From NCBI RefSeq assembly GCF_021590045.1, contig NZ_CP062221.1, forward strand, positions 930,001 to 994,000: 64,000 bases of DNA, given 5' to 3'. Below the pieces are notes generated by a model that was not told the DNA's origin, did no database searches, and saw only the letters and a list, made by a program, of their open reading frames with translations. The translations under genes were made by a program, and so were the position numbers. Shown here one piece after another: positions 55,301-63,090 of this stretch. How positions within the stretch are numbered: position 1 is the first letter of the stretch; the number at the start of each line of letters is the position of its first letter. This DNA comes from Cellulomonas palmilytica. GTDB taxonomy: Bacteria > Actinomycetota > Actinomycetes > Actinomycetales > Cellulomonadaceae.

Positions 55301-55634
55301 ATGCCCCCGCCCTCGCGCCGCCGTCCCCCGACCGCGCTCCACCACCCGGACGGCACCCCAGCGTGGGCCGAAACGCGCGCCGGCTGGCTGCGCCTCCCAC
55401 CGAGTAGCTGGCCCCGCGTGCGGCACGCTCTGGACCGCGACGGGACGACACGGGCCGGTCGGGACATGGACCGCGTGCGGGTGCACCGAGGCCCGGAGGC
55501 ACACGGTCTGGGTATGCACGGCGTGCGCTGCGCGGTGCGCGGAGGGCTGCTGCGATGTCTCCCTGTGGGCGAGCTCCACCGTGCCGCCGACCGCTGCTCG
55601 GGACCCACGCGTTGGGATACCCGAGCCAGCCTGA
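55301..55634 (+). CDS. Possible small element gene, frame shift suspected
   Basis: From the ATG at 55301 the frame reads as plausible protein to about 55445 (HHPDGTPAWAETRAGWLRLP). It then loses protein character and runs on to 55906 across the next promoter and gene. In a different frame the stretch 55455-55560 reads TWTACGCTEARRHTVWVC and continues TACAARCAEGCC, Cys pairs like a small zinc ribbon, with a stop at 55634. A frame shift near 55450, real or from sequencing, would join the two into a protein of about 110 residues. Function is unknown. Confidence that something is coded here is moderate; the exact frame is uncertain. Confidence 0.35.
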
Positions 55635-55692
55635 TCGGCAGCGGAGTTCGCCCACCCGTGGAGAACCGCACAGATGGGCGCCCGTTTCGTCC

Positions 55693-55698
55693 TACCCT
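55693..55698 (+). promoter_or_regulatory. -10-like TACCCT upstream of membrane protein gene
   Basis: It lies 60 bp before the ATG at 55759. A transcript with a leader and AGGGGGA ribosome site is expected. Confidence 0.35.
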
Positions 55699-55758
55699 GG
55701 GGCGCGCGCGCCGGCTGCGGCTAAGCGCTCAGGCACGGGACGAGCAGGGGGAAGTCGA

Positions 55759-56154
55759 ATGTCGTGGTGGCAGGTCGCGCGGAACGCGGCGCTGGTCGTC
55801 CTGTGCGGGGCGTTGCTGCTTGTCCCGCCCAGCATCCAGGTCAAGGGCGGCGACCGAGTGGGGTGCCGCCCGCTCGGCCTGGAGTGGCGACAGTCGGTCG
55901 GGTTGAACACCGAACTGACGAACGAACAAGCCAGGGCAGTCAACCGGTACCTCGACACGAGCAGTGTCGCCGACCTGGACGACGCAAGCACCATCCTCCT
56001 CGCGGCGTGCCGGGACGCCCGTCAGGACCGTCAGACACTCATCATCGCCGTCGGCTTTCTCATCACCGCGTGGCTCATCGTGCGGCACCGGCAGCCATCG
56101 GAGCGCCAGAGCGCTCGAGCGGGCGCGGGGCAGGCTGGAAGCGTCGAAGAGTGA
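55759..56154 (+). CDS. Small membrane protein with two helices, unknown
   Basis: This 131-residue protein is not recognised. An N-terminal helix (NAALVVLCGALLLVPPSIQV) and a C-terminal helix (TLIIAVGFLITAWLIV) enclose an external-type domain of about 75 residues with two Cys (GCRPLG, LLAACRDA) and QSVGLNTELTNEQARAVNRYL. AGGGGGA precedes the ATG. The stop overlaps the GTG of the next gene (GTGA), so the pair is coupled and probably works together. Confidence 0.65.
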   Translation: MSWWQVARNAALVVLCGALLLVPPSIQVKGGDRVGCRPLGLEWRQSVGLNTELTNEQARAVNRYLDTSSVADLDDASTILLAACRDARQDRQTLIIAVGFLITAWLIVRHRQPSERQSARAGAGQAGSVEE

Positions 56155-57500
56155 GCGCGCAGTGCACGTACCTGGACGTCCTCATCGGCGAGCTCAAGCA
56201 AGCAGCTATCGACGCTTGGATGAGAACCGAGGTGCGCCCAAACTGGGCCGCGCGCGGTGACGTGTACAGACCCGTGGGTCAAGCGAACCTGGACTTCGCA
56301 GACGACCAGGTCACCCGCCCCGGCCCTGACGGCAACGGGGGCGGCGACTTCACGTCAGGGAGCGAGTACAGAGCCGATGAGAGCGCCACGTACAAGGTGC
56401 AGTTCGGCAGCATCCGTGCCGCTATCGACGAGCTCGTCGCACCGTGGCTCGACCTCCCGAACCCCAACATCATCGCTCAGGTCGTCGAGCGGTGCCGGCA
56501 AACGACGCGCGCCCTCTCCGGTGCGGCGTCAACCGAAGGCGGTGTTGCCACAGGCGGCGGAGAGCTCGCACACCTCTCAGCGCGCGTGAACCAGAATCTC
56601 GTCGCCATGTCCGGGACGCTGATCGCGTCATACAAAGCGAAGTTCCTCGGACAGCTCGGAAGCGCAATCGGTGGGATGCACGCGATCTCGGTGGTGCGCG
56701 GCACCGACATCGCCGCCCAGCAAGCCCTGTGGGCCGGTGCGTCCGAGAGCTTGGAAGACATTATTCGGATGGCACGCGACGCGATGAGGCAGATCGCGGA
56801 CGGTGGCGGCGGTGACTGGGACGACCTGCTGAAAACACTCGCATGGATCGGCAAGGGCGTCGGCATCTTCGCGACCGGCGGGGTCAGCACCGCGCTCGAG
56901 GTCGGCGGTCTCGCCATCGAGATTCTGTCCGAGACCGCACCGGCACCGTCGGGCCGCGCCCCCGAAGCGCCCGGGTCATACTCCGAGGTGATGTTCGCGC
57001 TGCGGTCCGAGCTGCGCAGGCTGGCCATTCGGATCCGCGACGAGGAGCAAGCGGTCGCGGACAACCTGCGGGCGAACCTCGCGAACATCGGCCGGGACCG
57101 CAGCTCGTACGATCTGACGCAGCCGGCCGTGTATGACAGCGAGGACGTGCTCGTCCTGGAGCGGGCGCTGCTGGAGGAGGTCTATGCGGTCTACATGCCG
57201 TCCATCGCTGACGAGCTCGACACGCTCGGACGGGACCTGCTGCTGACGTCGAGCCTGTCAGCTGTGGAGCGGGACGCGTCGATCGGACTCGGGCGGTTCG
57301 GGCCGGGCCGAGACTTCGAGGACCTGAACGACGTCCTGCACGACCTGCTCAAAGACCTCGCGTGGGAAGTCCGCAACGGCGCCACCAACCTCCGGCTCGC
57401 GATAGAAGCGATCGACAGCCAGGATGCCGAGATCGCCGACCGGCTGCGGCGCATCGCCGAACGCATCACAGCCGGGAGTCCCTACACGCCCTGGGGATGA
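56151..57500 (+). CDS. Large helical protein, unknown (possible secreted or membrane-active effector)
   Basis: This 449-residue protein has no recognised domain. It is mostly helical. A Gly-rich hydrophobic stretch, AWIGKGVGIFATGGVSTALEVGGLAIEIL (about residues 228-256, two adjoining parts), could insert in a membrane. N-terminal VQFGSIRAAIDELVAPWLDLPNPN and C-terminal helical repeats with many Asp/Arg resemble WXG100/LXG-type secreted proteins only in general form. Codon use is less GC-biased than backbone genes. Its stop codon is only 2 bp left of the IS3 repeat and belongs to the gene itself, so it is not truncated. Confidence 0.6.
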   Translation: MSAQCTYLDVLIGELKQAAIDAWMRTEVRPNWAARGDVYRPVGQANLDFADDQVTRPGPDGNGGGDFTSGSEYRADESATYKVQFGSIRAAIDELVAPWLDLPNPNIIAQVVERCRQTTRALSGAASTEGGVATGGGELAHLSARVNQNLVAMSGTLIASYKAKFLGQLGSAIGGMHAISVVRGTDIAAQQALWAGASESLEDIIRMARDAMRQIADGGGGDWDDLLKTLAWIGKGVGIFATGGVSTALEVGGLAIEILSETAPAPSGRAPEAPGSYSEVMFALRSELRRLAIRIRDEEQAVADNLRANLANIGRDRSSYDLTQPAVYDSEDVLVLERALLEEVYAVYMPSIADELDTLGRDLLLTSSLSAVERDASIGLGRFGPGRDFEDLNDVLHDLLKDLAWEVRNGATNLRLAIEAIDSQDAEIADRLRRIAERITAGSPYTPWG

Positions 57501-57568
57501 GCGGAGCCTGCCCCGGTTTCCCGGACACCTGCCGTGAGGTGACGATGTCACCTTCGAGAGGAGTCCTT

Positions 57569-57856
57569 GTGCCTGCAGCCAAGCCGCCGGAGTTCCGGCG
57601 CCGAGCAGTGGACCTGGCCCGCAGTGGCCAGCAGCCGGTCGCGAAGGTCGCGGCCGACCTAGGGATCAGCGAGTCGTGCCTGCGTCGGTGGATGGCCCAG
57701 GACGACGTGGACACCGGCCGTCGGGAGGGTCTGACCAGCGAGGAACGCAAGGAGCTGGTCGAGCTGCGCCGCCGGACCCGGGTGCTGGAGATGGAGAACG
57801 AGATCCTCAAGCGCGCCAGCGCCTACTTCGCCCGGGAGAACGTCCTCCCAAAATGA
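57569..57856 (+). CDS. IS3 transposase OrfA
   Basis: This 95-residue helix-turn-helix protein binds the IS ends. PPEFRRRAVDLARSGQQPVAKVAADLGISESCLRRWM is the HTH, and a leucine-zipper-like stretch RKELVELRRRTRVLEMENEILKRA follows. The GTG at 57569 has GAGAGGAG 5 nt upstream. Its stop overlaps the orfB start (ATGA) at a CAAAATGA sequence, so OrfAB may form by frameshift or OrfB by coupling. Confidence 0.85.
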   Translation: MPAAKPPEFRRRAVDLARSGQQPVAKVAADLGISESCLRRWMAQDDVDTGRREGLTSEERKELVELRRRTRVLEMENEILKRASAYFARENVLPK

Positions 57857-58719
57857 CGTTCCGGCTGGTCCGTGAGCTCGCCGAGGACGGGGTGTCCGTC
57901 GCGGTGGCCTGCCGGGTGCTGAAGGTCTCCAGGTCCGGCTACTGGCAGGTCCGGCCGCCCTCGGCCCGGTCGCTGGCCGACGCCGAGCTCACCGCGACGA
58001 TCGTGGCGGTCCACCAGATGTCGCGGTGCACCTACGGGGCTCCCCGGGTCCATGCCGAGCTGCGGCTCGGTCTGGGTCTGGCCAGCGGGCGCAAGCGCGT
58101 GGCCCGGCTGATGCGCTCCGCGGGCCTGGCCGGGGTGTGTCACCGGCGCAAACGTCGTGGACAGCGGCCGCTGCCTGCACCGCACGAGGACCTGGTCCGC
58201 CGGCGCTTCACCGCCGACAGCCCGGACCGGTTGTGGTGCACCGACATCACCGAGCACCCCACGAACACCGGGAAGGTCTACTGCGCCGCGGTCCTGGACG
58301 TGTTCACCCGCAAGGTCGTGGGGTGGTCGATCGCGGACCACATGCGCTCCGAGCTGGTCGTCGACGCCCTGCAGATGGCCATCTGGACCCGCCAGCCCGC
58401 GCCGGGCGTGATCGTCCACGCGGACCGCGGAGCCCACACCTCGTGGATCTTCGGGCACCGGCTGCGCTCGGCCGGCCTGCTCGGGTCCATGGGCCGGGTC
58501 GCCTCGAGCGTGGACAACACGATGATGGAGTCGTTCTGGTCGACCATGCAGCGCGAGCTCCTGGACCGGCGCACCTGGGCCAGCCGCGAGGAGCTCGCCG
58601 CGGCGATCTTCGAGTGGATCGAAGGCTTCTACAACCCCCACCGGCGCCACTCCGGCCTCGGCTACCGGTCCCCGAACGACTTCGAGGACCTTCACACCAC
58701 CGCTACCGCGGCGGCATGA
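57853..58719 (+). CDS. IS3 transposase OrfB (DDE integrase core)
   Basis: This 288-residue catalytic subunit has an HTH_21 N-terminus (YGAPRVHAELRLGLG) and the DDE triad: Asp in LWCTDITEHPTNTGKVYC, Asp in VIVHADRGAHTSW (usually HSDRGSQY), and Glu in VDNTMMESFWSTMQREL. The tail YNPHRRHSGLGYRSP is typical. The frame appears intact, so the element may be active. Confidence 0.92.
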   Translation: MTFRLVRELAEDGVSVAVACRVLKVSRSGYWQVRPPSARSLADAELTATIVAVHQMSRCTYGAPRVHAELRLGLGLASGRKRVARLMRSAGLAGVCHRRKRRGQRPLPAPHEDLVRRRFTADSPDRLWCTDITEHPTNTGKVYCAAVLDVFTRKVVGWSIADHMRSELVVDALQMAIWTRQPAPGVIVHADRGAHTSWIFGHRLRSAGLLGSMGRVASSVDNTMMESFWSTMQRELLDRRTWASREELAAAIFEWIEGFYNPHRRHSGLGYRSPNDFEDLHTTATAAA

Positions 58720-58886
58720 TCAACCAACCCGAACTGTCCGGGAAACCGGGTCAGGCTCCCACCTCTACGCGCAAGAGCAGCGCGCACACGCCGAACGACG
58801 CGCAGCGAAGGCTGCGTAGAAGGTCCGGGCGCTTGTCGTGACCGGACTACGGGCACCGTGCGTTGGTGACAGGCCCCGCGACGCCT

Positions 58887-59507
58887 CTACGGGAGATACG
58901 TGGCCTCGACGTGACTCCAGACGTCACCGATATGATTAATTGCGGTGTCCAACTTGGCGCCAAGCGCGACAACGTCGACCACCGCGCCTTTCGCCGGGTC
59001 GCCCGGGCGTGGGTTCCGGACCGACTGCGTCGCACCGGTCGCCTTGTCCTTCTCAAGGGTCGTCGTGTAGCGGAAGGTCTCACCCCAAGGGTCGAAGTCT
59101 GCGAGTTCGTCGATTGCGTCGGACACGTCCGTGTCCAGCGGCTGCTGGACGCCGAGGTCGCGCAACTGGCGTGAGAGTTCATCGCGCAGCGCCTTCAGAC
59201 GATGGCCTGCCTTGCGCTTGAACCACGCGTCCAGCTCGGTCGGCGTCCTGCCTGGTTGCCCGACCTCGCGAAGCGCACGCTCGGTAACCGTAATCGCGTG
59301 CTTCAACTGCAACTCAAGTCCATGCCGGTACAGAAGCACGATCGGCAGGAGGAGCGGGTCGAACCGCTCTGCCTCCCACGCTTCCACGAGCATTTCTGCG
59401 GCACGCTGGTATCCCGCAGAAACAACGCCGAGGTTCTCGTGGTAATGGTCCGCGACCGCGTTTCGGCGCCACTGCCCTGGTGCTGCCGGTTCAAAGAGCG
59501 ACCCCAT
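58887..59507 (-). CDS. Helical protein, HEPN-like character, partner of nuclease
   Basis: This 206-residue protein starts GSLFEPAAPGQWRRNAVADH and has a helical segment LLLPIVLLYRHGLELQLKHAIT, a pattern seen in HEPN-type and other nucleic-acid-linked helical proteins. A clear RX4-6H RNase motif is not visible. The second half is a short linker and helices with FDPWGETFRYTTTLEKD. The ATG at 59507 overlaps the stop of the upstream nuclease gene (TGATG), so they are co-translated. Longer in-frame starts would run inside that gene. Role: likely partner or effector in a two-gene defence-type operon (inference). Confidence 0.6.
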   Translation of the reverse strand: MGSLFEPAAPGQWRRNAVADHYHENLGVVSAGYQRAAEMLVEAWEAERFDPLLLPIVLLYRHGLELQLKHAITVTERALREVGQPGRTPTELDAWFKRKAGHRLKALRDELSRQLRDLGVQQPLDTDVSDAIDELADFDPWGETFRYTTTLEKDKATGATQSVRNPRPGDPAKGAVVDVVALGAKLDTAINHIGDVWSHVEATYLP

Positions 59508-60766
59508 CACCCGTTCTCCTCTGGCCACGTCCAACGAGTTCGCGCCGACCGCAACGACGCTCTTACCTTCACGGTGTCCAGCCCCTCCTTCACCGCGCAC
59601 CACGCCCGGAACAACATCCTCGTGTCAATCAGCGCACCGCTTGCGTCGGTGAGAGCTCGAAGGTCCTTGTCATTGGGAATTGCGACCGCCCGCGCAGACG
59701 GGTCGACGCCGCGCTCGACGTTGACCACGTGCCACACGGAAGCGGGCGCTCGCCCGCGGTCGGCAGCGAAGTACGTGGACGGCGCGCCCACGACCTGCGC
59801 GACGTCGTTCACTCGAGCCCCGCGCGAGTAGCCCTTTACCTCCACGAGGCTCTCCCAGTCAGGCGCGGTGGGGTCAGTGACCAAGAGGTCTTCAAGACGA
59901 CGCCCATGTGTCGCGTGGTGCTCGTCGTCCTTCTCGGCGACCGTGAAGCCGAATGCACGGAGCGCGGAGCCCACCGCTGCGACGAGTTCGTCGCCCTCGG
60001 CCGTTAGGAGTCGCCAGGGGCCAGCAGCTGCGTCTCGACGTGCGTTGTCCACTGCCTGTTCGGCCGCTTCCACGCGTGCGTCTGCTTCGGCAATGAGGCG
60101 TTCGCGGTCCGCCACCTGTCGCTCAAGGTCGGAGATGGCTGTACTCAGCTCAGGTGGGGCCCATGCTGCCCCCGCCTGCCAGTCAGGCTCGGCCGGGAAC
60201 GTATCGGGTGCCGCCGTGTGAAGGAACCGTAGGACATGCACAAGCCAAGCCCGGCGCTCCGTCGTTTCGTCAGGCAGCGCCCAGACCAAGCCGTCGTACG
60301 TTTCGGCCAAGAGGGCGTACGTCGCGCCCTCCGCGCCGAGCTGGACGAGGCGGTGGGCTCCCTCGTCGAGGTTCTCAGTCGTGGCCCTCCCGAACGTGTG
60401 CGAGGACGTGAACTGCGTCCACACGCTTCGAGGACGGTCTGCGATGACGTCGACGATGGATCTCTGCACTAGGGCACGCAGCGACTTGTCCTTGATGGCA
60501 TTCGACACGTGGGCATGGCGGGCGTTGTTGCGCGGGTAACTCTTGTGGTACGGCCCGGCATGCTCAACCCCGAACCCCAGGACGGGCCAGTCGCCTCGGT
60601 TGACGTAATCCGCGCCGAAGACCACGAGTAGGTCATGGTCGGACGGGTGGACGCTGTCGAGCTCATCTACGTACGTGTGAGTCCCGGGAAGCCCGTCGAA
60701 CTGCGCGCGGTCCGATGCCGGAACGCGCAGGAACAGGATTCTCGGCAGCTCGTCAACTCGCACCAC
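59507..60766 (-). CDS. PD-(D/E)xK nuclease-like protein with N-terminal sensor-like domain and coiled coil
   Basis: This 419-residue protein has three parts. Residues 1-200 contain a Rossmann-like strand (HDLLVVFGADYV) and Trp/His-rich segments of unknown fold. Residues 210-250 form a coiled coil (LSTAISDLERQVADRERLI and on). Residues 250-410 fit a PD-(D/E)xK restriction-type nuclease: DELVAAVGSALRAFGFTV, LEDLLV with Asp, then ESLVEVKGYSRG with the Glu-x-Lys. The GTG at 60766 is 6 nt after TACCTT. Codon use is less GC-rich than the backbone. It is coupled to the helical gene and divergent from another nuclease-like gene, now split off by IS21. Confidence 0.68.
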   Translation of the reverse strand: MVRVDELPRILFLRVPASDRAQFDGLPGTHTYVDELDSVHPSDHDLLVVFGADYVNRGDWPVLGFGVEHAGPYHKSYPRNNARHAHVSNAIKDKSLRALVQRSIVDVIADRPRSVWTQFTSSHTFGRATTENLDEGAHRLVQLGAEGATYALLAETYDGLVWALPDETTERRAWLVHVLRFLHTAAPDTFPAEPDWQAGAAWAPPELSTAISDLERQVADRERLIAEADARVEAAEQAVDNARRDAAAGPWRLLTAEGDELVAAVGSALRAFGFTVAEKDDEHHATHGRRLEDLLVTDPTAPDWESLVEVKGYSRGARVNDVAQVVGAPSTYFAADRGRAPASVWHVVNVERGVDPSARAVAIPNDKDLRALTDASGALIDTRMLFRAWCAVKEGLDTVKVRASLRSARTRWTWPEENG

Positions 60767-60772
60767 CGCCAG

Positions 60773-60778
60773 AAGGTA
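60773..60778 (-). promoter_or_regulatory. -10 element TACCTT, leaderless nuclease operon start
   Basis: On the minus strand it lies 6 nt before the GTG at 60766. Its -35 region now overlaps the IS21 end. Confidence 0.5.
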
Positions 60779-60853
60779 GCAGCGGTGTCAACGACGGCTG
60801 AATCCTGATCAGGGATCGACGTCTGAAAGTTGACCACCCTGCCTTGGTTGTCG

Positions 60854-61642
60854 TCAGTCTGTGCTGGCCGCGGGTGGGCGGCCGAGGTCGCGGTTCTTGA
60901 GTCGGTAGGAGTCGCCTTTGAGGGCGATGACGTCGGCGTGGTGGACGAGGCGGTCGATCATCGCGGCGGCGACGGTGTCGTCGCCGAAGACCTCGCCCCA
61001 GCGGCCGAACGGCTTGTTCGAGGTGACGATCAGGGAGGCGCGTTCGTAGCGGGCTGAGACGAGCTGGAAGAACAGGTTCGCGGCCTCGGGTTCGAAGGGG
61101 ATGTAGCCGACCTCGTCGATCACGAGCAGCGGGTAGCGGCCCAGGCGGCGTAGCTCGTCTTGCAGGCGCCCGTCGTGGTGCGCGGTCGCCAGGCGGTCGA
61201 CCCACTGTGAGGCGGTCGCGAACAGGACCCGGTGCCCGGCCTGGCAGGCGCGGATCGCGATCCCGGTGGCCAGGTGGGTCTTGCCGGTGCCGGGCGGGCC
61301 GAGGAAGACGACGTTCTCGCGGGCGGTCACGAAGTCCAAGGTCCCCAGGTGGGCGATCTGGTCGCGGGCCAGGCCGCGGGCGTGCTCGAAGTCGAAGTCC
61401 TCCAGGGACTTGCGGGCGGGGAACCGGGCGGCGCGGATGCGTCCTTCGCCGCCGTGGGTCTCGCGGGCGGCGACCTCGCGTTGCAGGCAGGCCGCGAGGA
61501 ACTCCTCGTGGGTCCAGGACTCCGCGCGGGCGCGTTCGGCGAGCCGCTCGACCGCCTCGCGCAGCGTCGGGGCCTTCAGCGCGCGGGTCAAGAACGCGAG
61601 CTCGCTGGTCACGTCCCGGGCCGGGGCCCTCGTGGCGGGCAT
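60854..61642 (-). CDS. istB: IS21 helper ATPase IstB
   Basis: This 262-residue AAA+ protein of DnaA/DnaC type regulates target choice for IstA. Walker A is FLGPPGTGKTHLA, Walker B LLVIDEVGYIPF, and sensor I SLIVTSNKPFGRW. The length fits the family. The ATG overlaps the istA stop (TGATG). Confidence 0.95.
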   Translation of the reverse strand: MPATRAPARDVTSELAFLTRALKAPTLREAVERLAERARAESWTHEEFLAACLQREVAARETHGGEGRIRAARFPARKSLEDFDFEHARGLARDQIAHLGTLDFVTARENVVFLGPPGTGKTHLATGIAIRACQAGHRVLFATASQWVDRLATAHHDGRLQDELRRLGRYPLLVIDEVGYIPFEPEAANLFFQLVSARYERASLIVTSNKPFGRWGEVFGDDTVAAAMIDRLVHHADVIALKGDSYRLKNRDLGRPPAASTD

Positions 61643-62880
61643 CAGGCGACCTCGGTCAGGCCGAACGCGGCGTCGTAGGCGCCCAGGTCACGCTGCTCGA
61701 CCTCGTCGAGGTCCGTCGCCGGCGCGCGGTGCGCGGCCGCGTGGGACAGCGCCAGGGCGGCGGCCTTGTGGGTGGGGTCGGTGACCGTCTGCCACCGCGC
61801 CCAGCACCGCTGATGCGACGCGACGACCTTCGCGCCCAGGCGCACGGTGACCTGCTCAAGGTCGGCGACGACCTCGACGAACCGGCCGACCGCGACCGGG
61901 TCGACCGAGTAGTCATTCGACCCGACTCTGACGTAGTGGTCACGCGGCAACCGGACCCGCGCGCGTGATCCGAGCTGCGGGGTGACCGGCGGCAAGGTGA
62001 GCATCGCGTCCCGGTCGGCCGCCCACCGGTCCAACGGCCGGCAACCCAGAGCGCGGTGCTGGCGGGCGTTCGCGACCGGCAGCCAGTCAGCGAGCTGGGC
62101 GTTGAAGTCCTCGGGGCTGGTGAACACCCGCCCGGGCAGGAACGAGGTCTCCAAGTAGCCGTTCGCGCGCTCGACCAGCCCCTTGGCTTCCGGATCGCGC
62201 GGGCGGCACTGGTGGACCCCGATGCCCAGGACCCCGCGGAACGCCTCGAACTCCTCGGTCAGCTTCGGTCTGCCGGCCCGCCAGGACCCGACCGCGGCCT
62301 CGTTGTCCCAGACCAGCTCACGAGCCACCGCGCCCATCGACGTCAGCAGCGCCCAGTGCCCGGCGATCAAGTCCGGGGCCTGCCGCGAGGGCAGCATGAG
62401 CGCGAACATCATCCGTGAGTAGCCCGCCACCATCACCAGCACCGGCGGGGACCCGACCTGCCCCGCCCCGAGCGGCACGTCGACCGGCGGGAACCACAGG
62501 TCGCACTGCAACCGGTGCCCCGGCTCGTAGGTCGTGCGCGACGCCGGATCCGGGGGCAGGTAGTACGGGCGCAGCACCCGCACCCGGTCCTTCAAGATCG
62601 TCAACGAGTGCTCCCAGACGATCCGCTGCGCGATCACCGTCGCAGGCATGCTCGGGCACGACGCCAACAACTCGCGGATCTGCGGCTCGACCGCGTCGAC
62701 CAGCGAGCCCTTCGCCGGGCGTTCGTACTTCGGCGGCCGGTCGCTGGCCAGCGCCTTCTTCACGGTGTTCCGCGCGATCCCGAGGTCACGCGCGATCGCC
62801 GAGATCGACTTGCCCTCGACGCGACGCAGCCGACGGACCTCTGCCCAGTCCTCCACACCGATCACCCTCCTCAGGATCAC
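61642..62880 (-). CDS. istA: IS21 transposase IstA
   Basis: This DDE transposase has up to 412 residues, with an N-terminal HTH (KSISAIARDLGIARNTVKKAL) and catalytic Asp in LQCDLWFPPVDV, Asp in LVWDNEAAVGSW and Glu in EAKGLVERANGYLE. A C-terminal IstB-contact region has RDHYVRVGSNDYSVDPVAVG. GAGGAGG lies inside the first codons of the long frame, so the start may be the GTG at 62856 rather than 62880. It is intact. Confidence 0.93.
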   Translation of the reverse strand: MILRRVIGVEDWAEVRRLRRVEGKSISAIARDLGIARNTVKKALASDRPPKYERPAKGSLVDAVEPQIRELLASCPSMPATVIAQRIVWEHSLTILKDRVRVLRPYYLPPDPASRTTYEPGHRLQCDLWFPPVDVPLGAGQVGSPPVLVMVAGYSRMMFALMLPSRQAPDLIAGHWALLTSMGAVARELVWDNEAAVGSWRAGRPKLTEEFEAFRGVLGIGVHQCRPRDPEAKGLVERANGYLETSFLPGRVFTSPEDFNAQLADWLPVANARQHRALGCRPLDRWAADRDAMLTLPPVTPQLGSRARVRLPRDHYVRVGSNDYSVDPVAVGRFVEVVADLEQVTVRLGAKVVASHQRCWARWQTVTDPTHKAAALALSHAAAHRAPATDLDEVEQRDLGAYDAAFGLTEVA

Positions 62881-63078
62881 GGCAGCCTGGTCAGATTTCA
62901 GCCGTCGATCCCTGATCAGTCTTCAGGCGTCGTCGACAGCCGTCGCAAGGGTGGTGGTAGAAGTCGAGCGACTCTGACGTCTCGTCGCGTTGCGTAGTCC
63001 GGGCGCACGACGGAGCCACCCAGGCAAGTCGAGAGAAGCCGCACCGGTGCGTCGACGCCGACTCGCCCGCGGGATCGT

Positions 63079-63084
63079 TAGGGT
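63079..63084 (+). promoter_or_regulatory. -10 element TAGGGT, leaderless start
   Basis: It ends 6 nt before the ATG at 63091. Confidence 0.5.
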
Positions 63085-63090
63085 CCCTCT

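Larger units (their letters stand above)
57503..58759 (+). mobile_element. IS3-family insertion sequence
   Basis: The element is bounded by 25-bp inverted repeats, GGAGCCTGCCCCGGTTTCCC... at 57503-57527 and its complement at 58735-58759, with one mismatch. It contains orfA and orfB in the IS3 order. Flanks show no clear 3-4 bp duplication. If the true ends are the inner TG...CA (57509-58752), the flanks form GGAGCC/GGCTCC. It lies just past the 449-residue gene. The next 127 bp to 58886 hold nothing recognisable. Confidence 0.85.
60799..62925 (-). mobile_element. IS21-family insertion sequence
   Basis: Inverted ends of about 45 bp match in CTGATCAGGGATCGACG (60805-60821 at the left, complement at 62903-62919 at the right) and in further CTGAAA, TGACCA and CTGCC blocks. 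The element starts TGA and ends TCA. GGC flanks both sides and may be a short target duplication. It carries istA and istB, both read leftwards and intact. The target lies between two divergent nuclease-like genes. Confidence 0.85.

Noticed and set aside
56151..57500. IS3 insertion truncating the 449-residue gene
   Set aside because: The stop codon 57498-57500 lies left of the IS end, so it belongs to the original gene.
58863..59174. Plus-strand small ORFs right of the IS3 element
   Set aside because: They are antisense to the helical partner gene, which has coupled start and protein-like helices.
60766..60790. TTGACA as -35 box for the nuclease operon
   Set aside because: It is only 7 bp from the TACCTT -10 element; normal spacing is about 17 bp.
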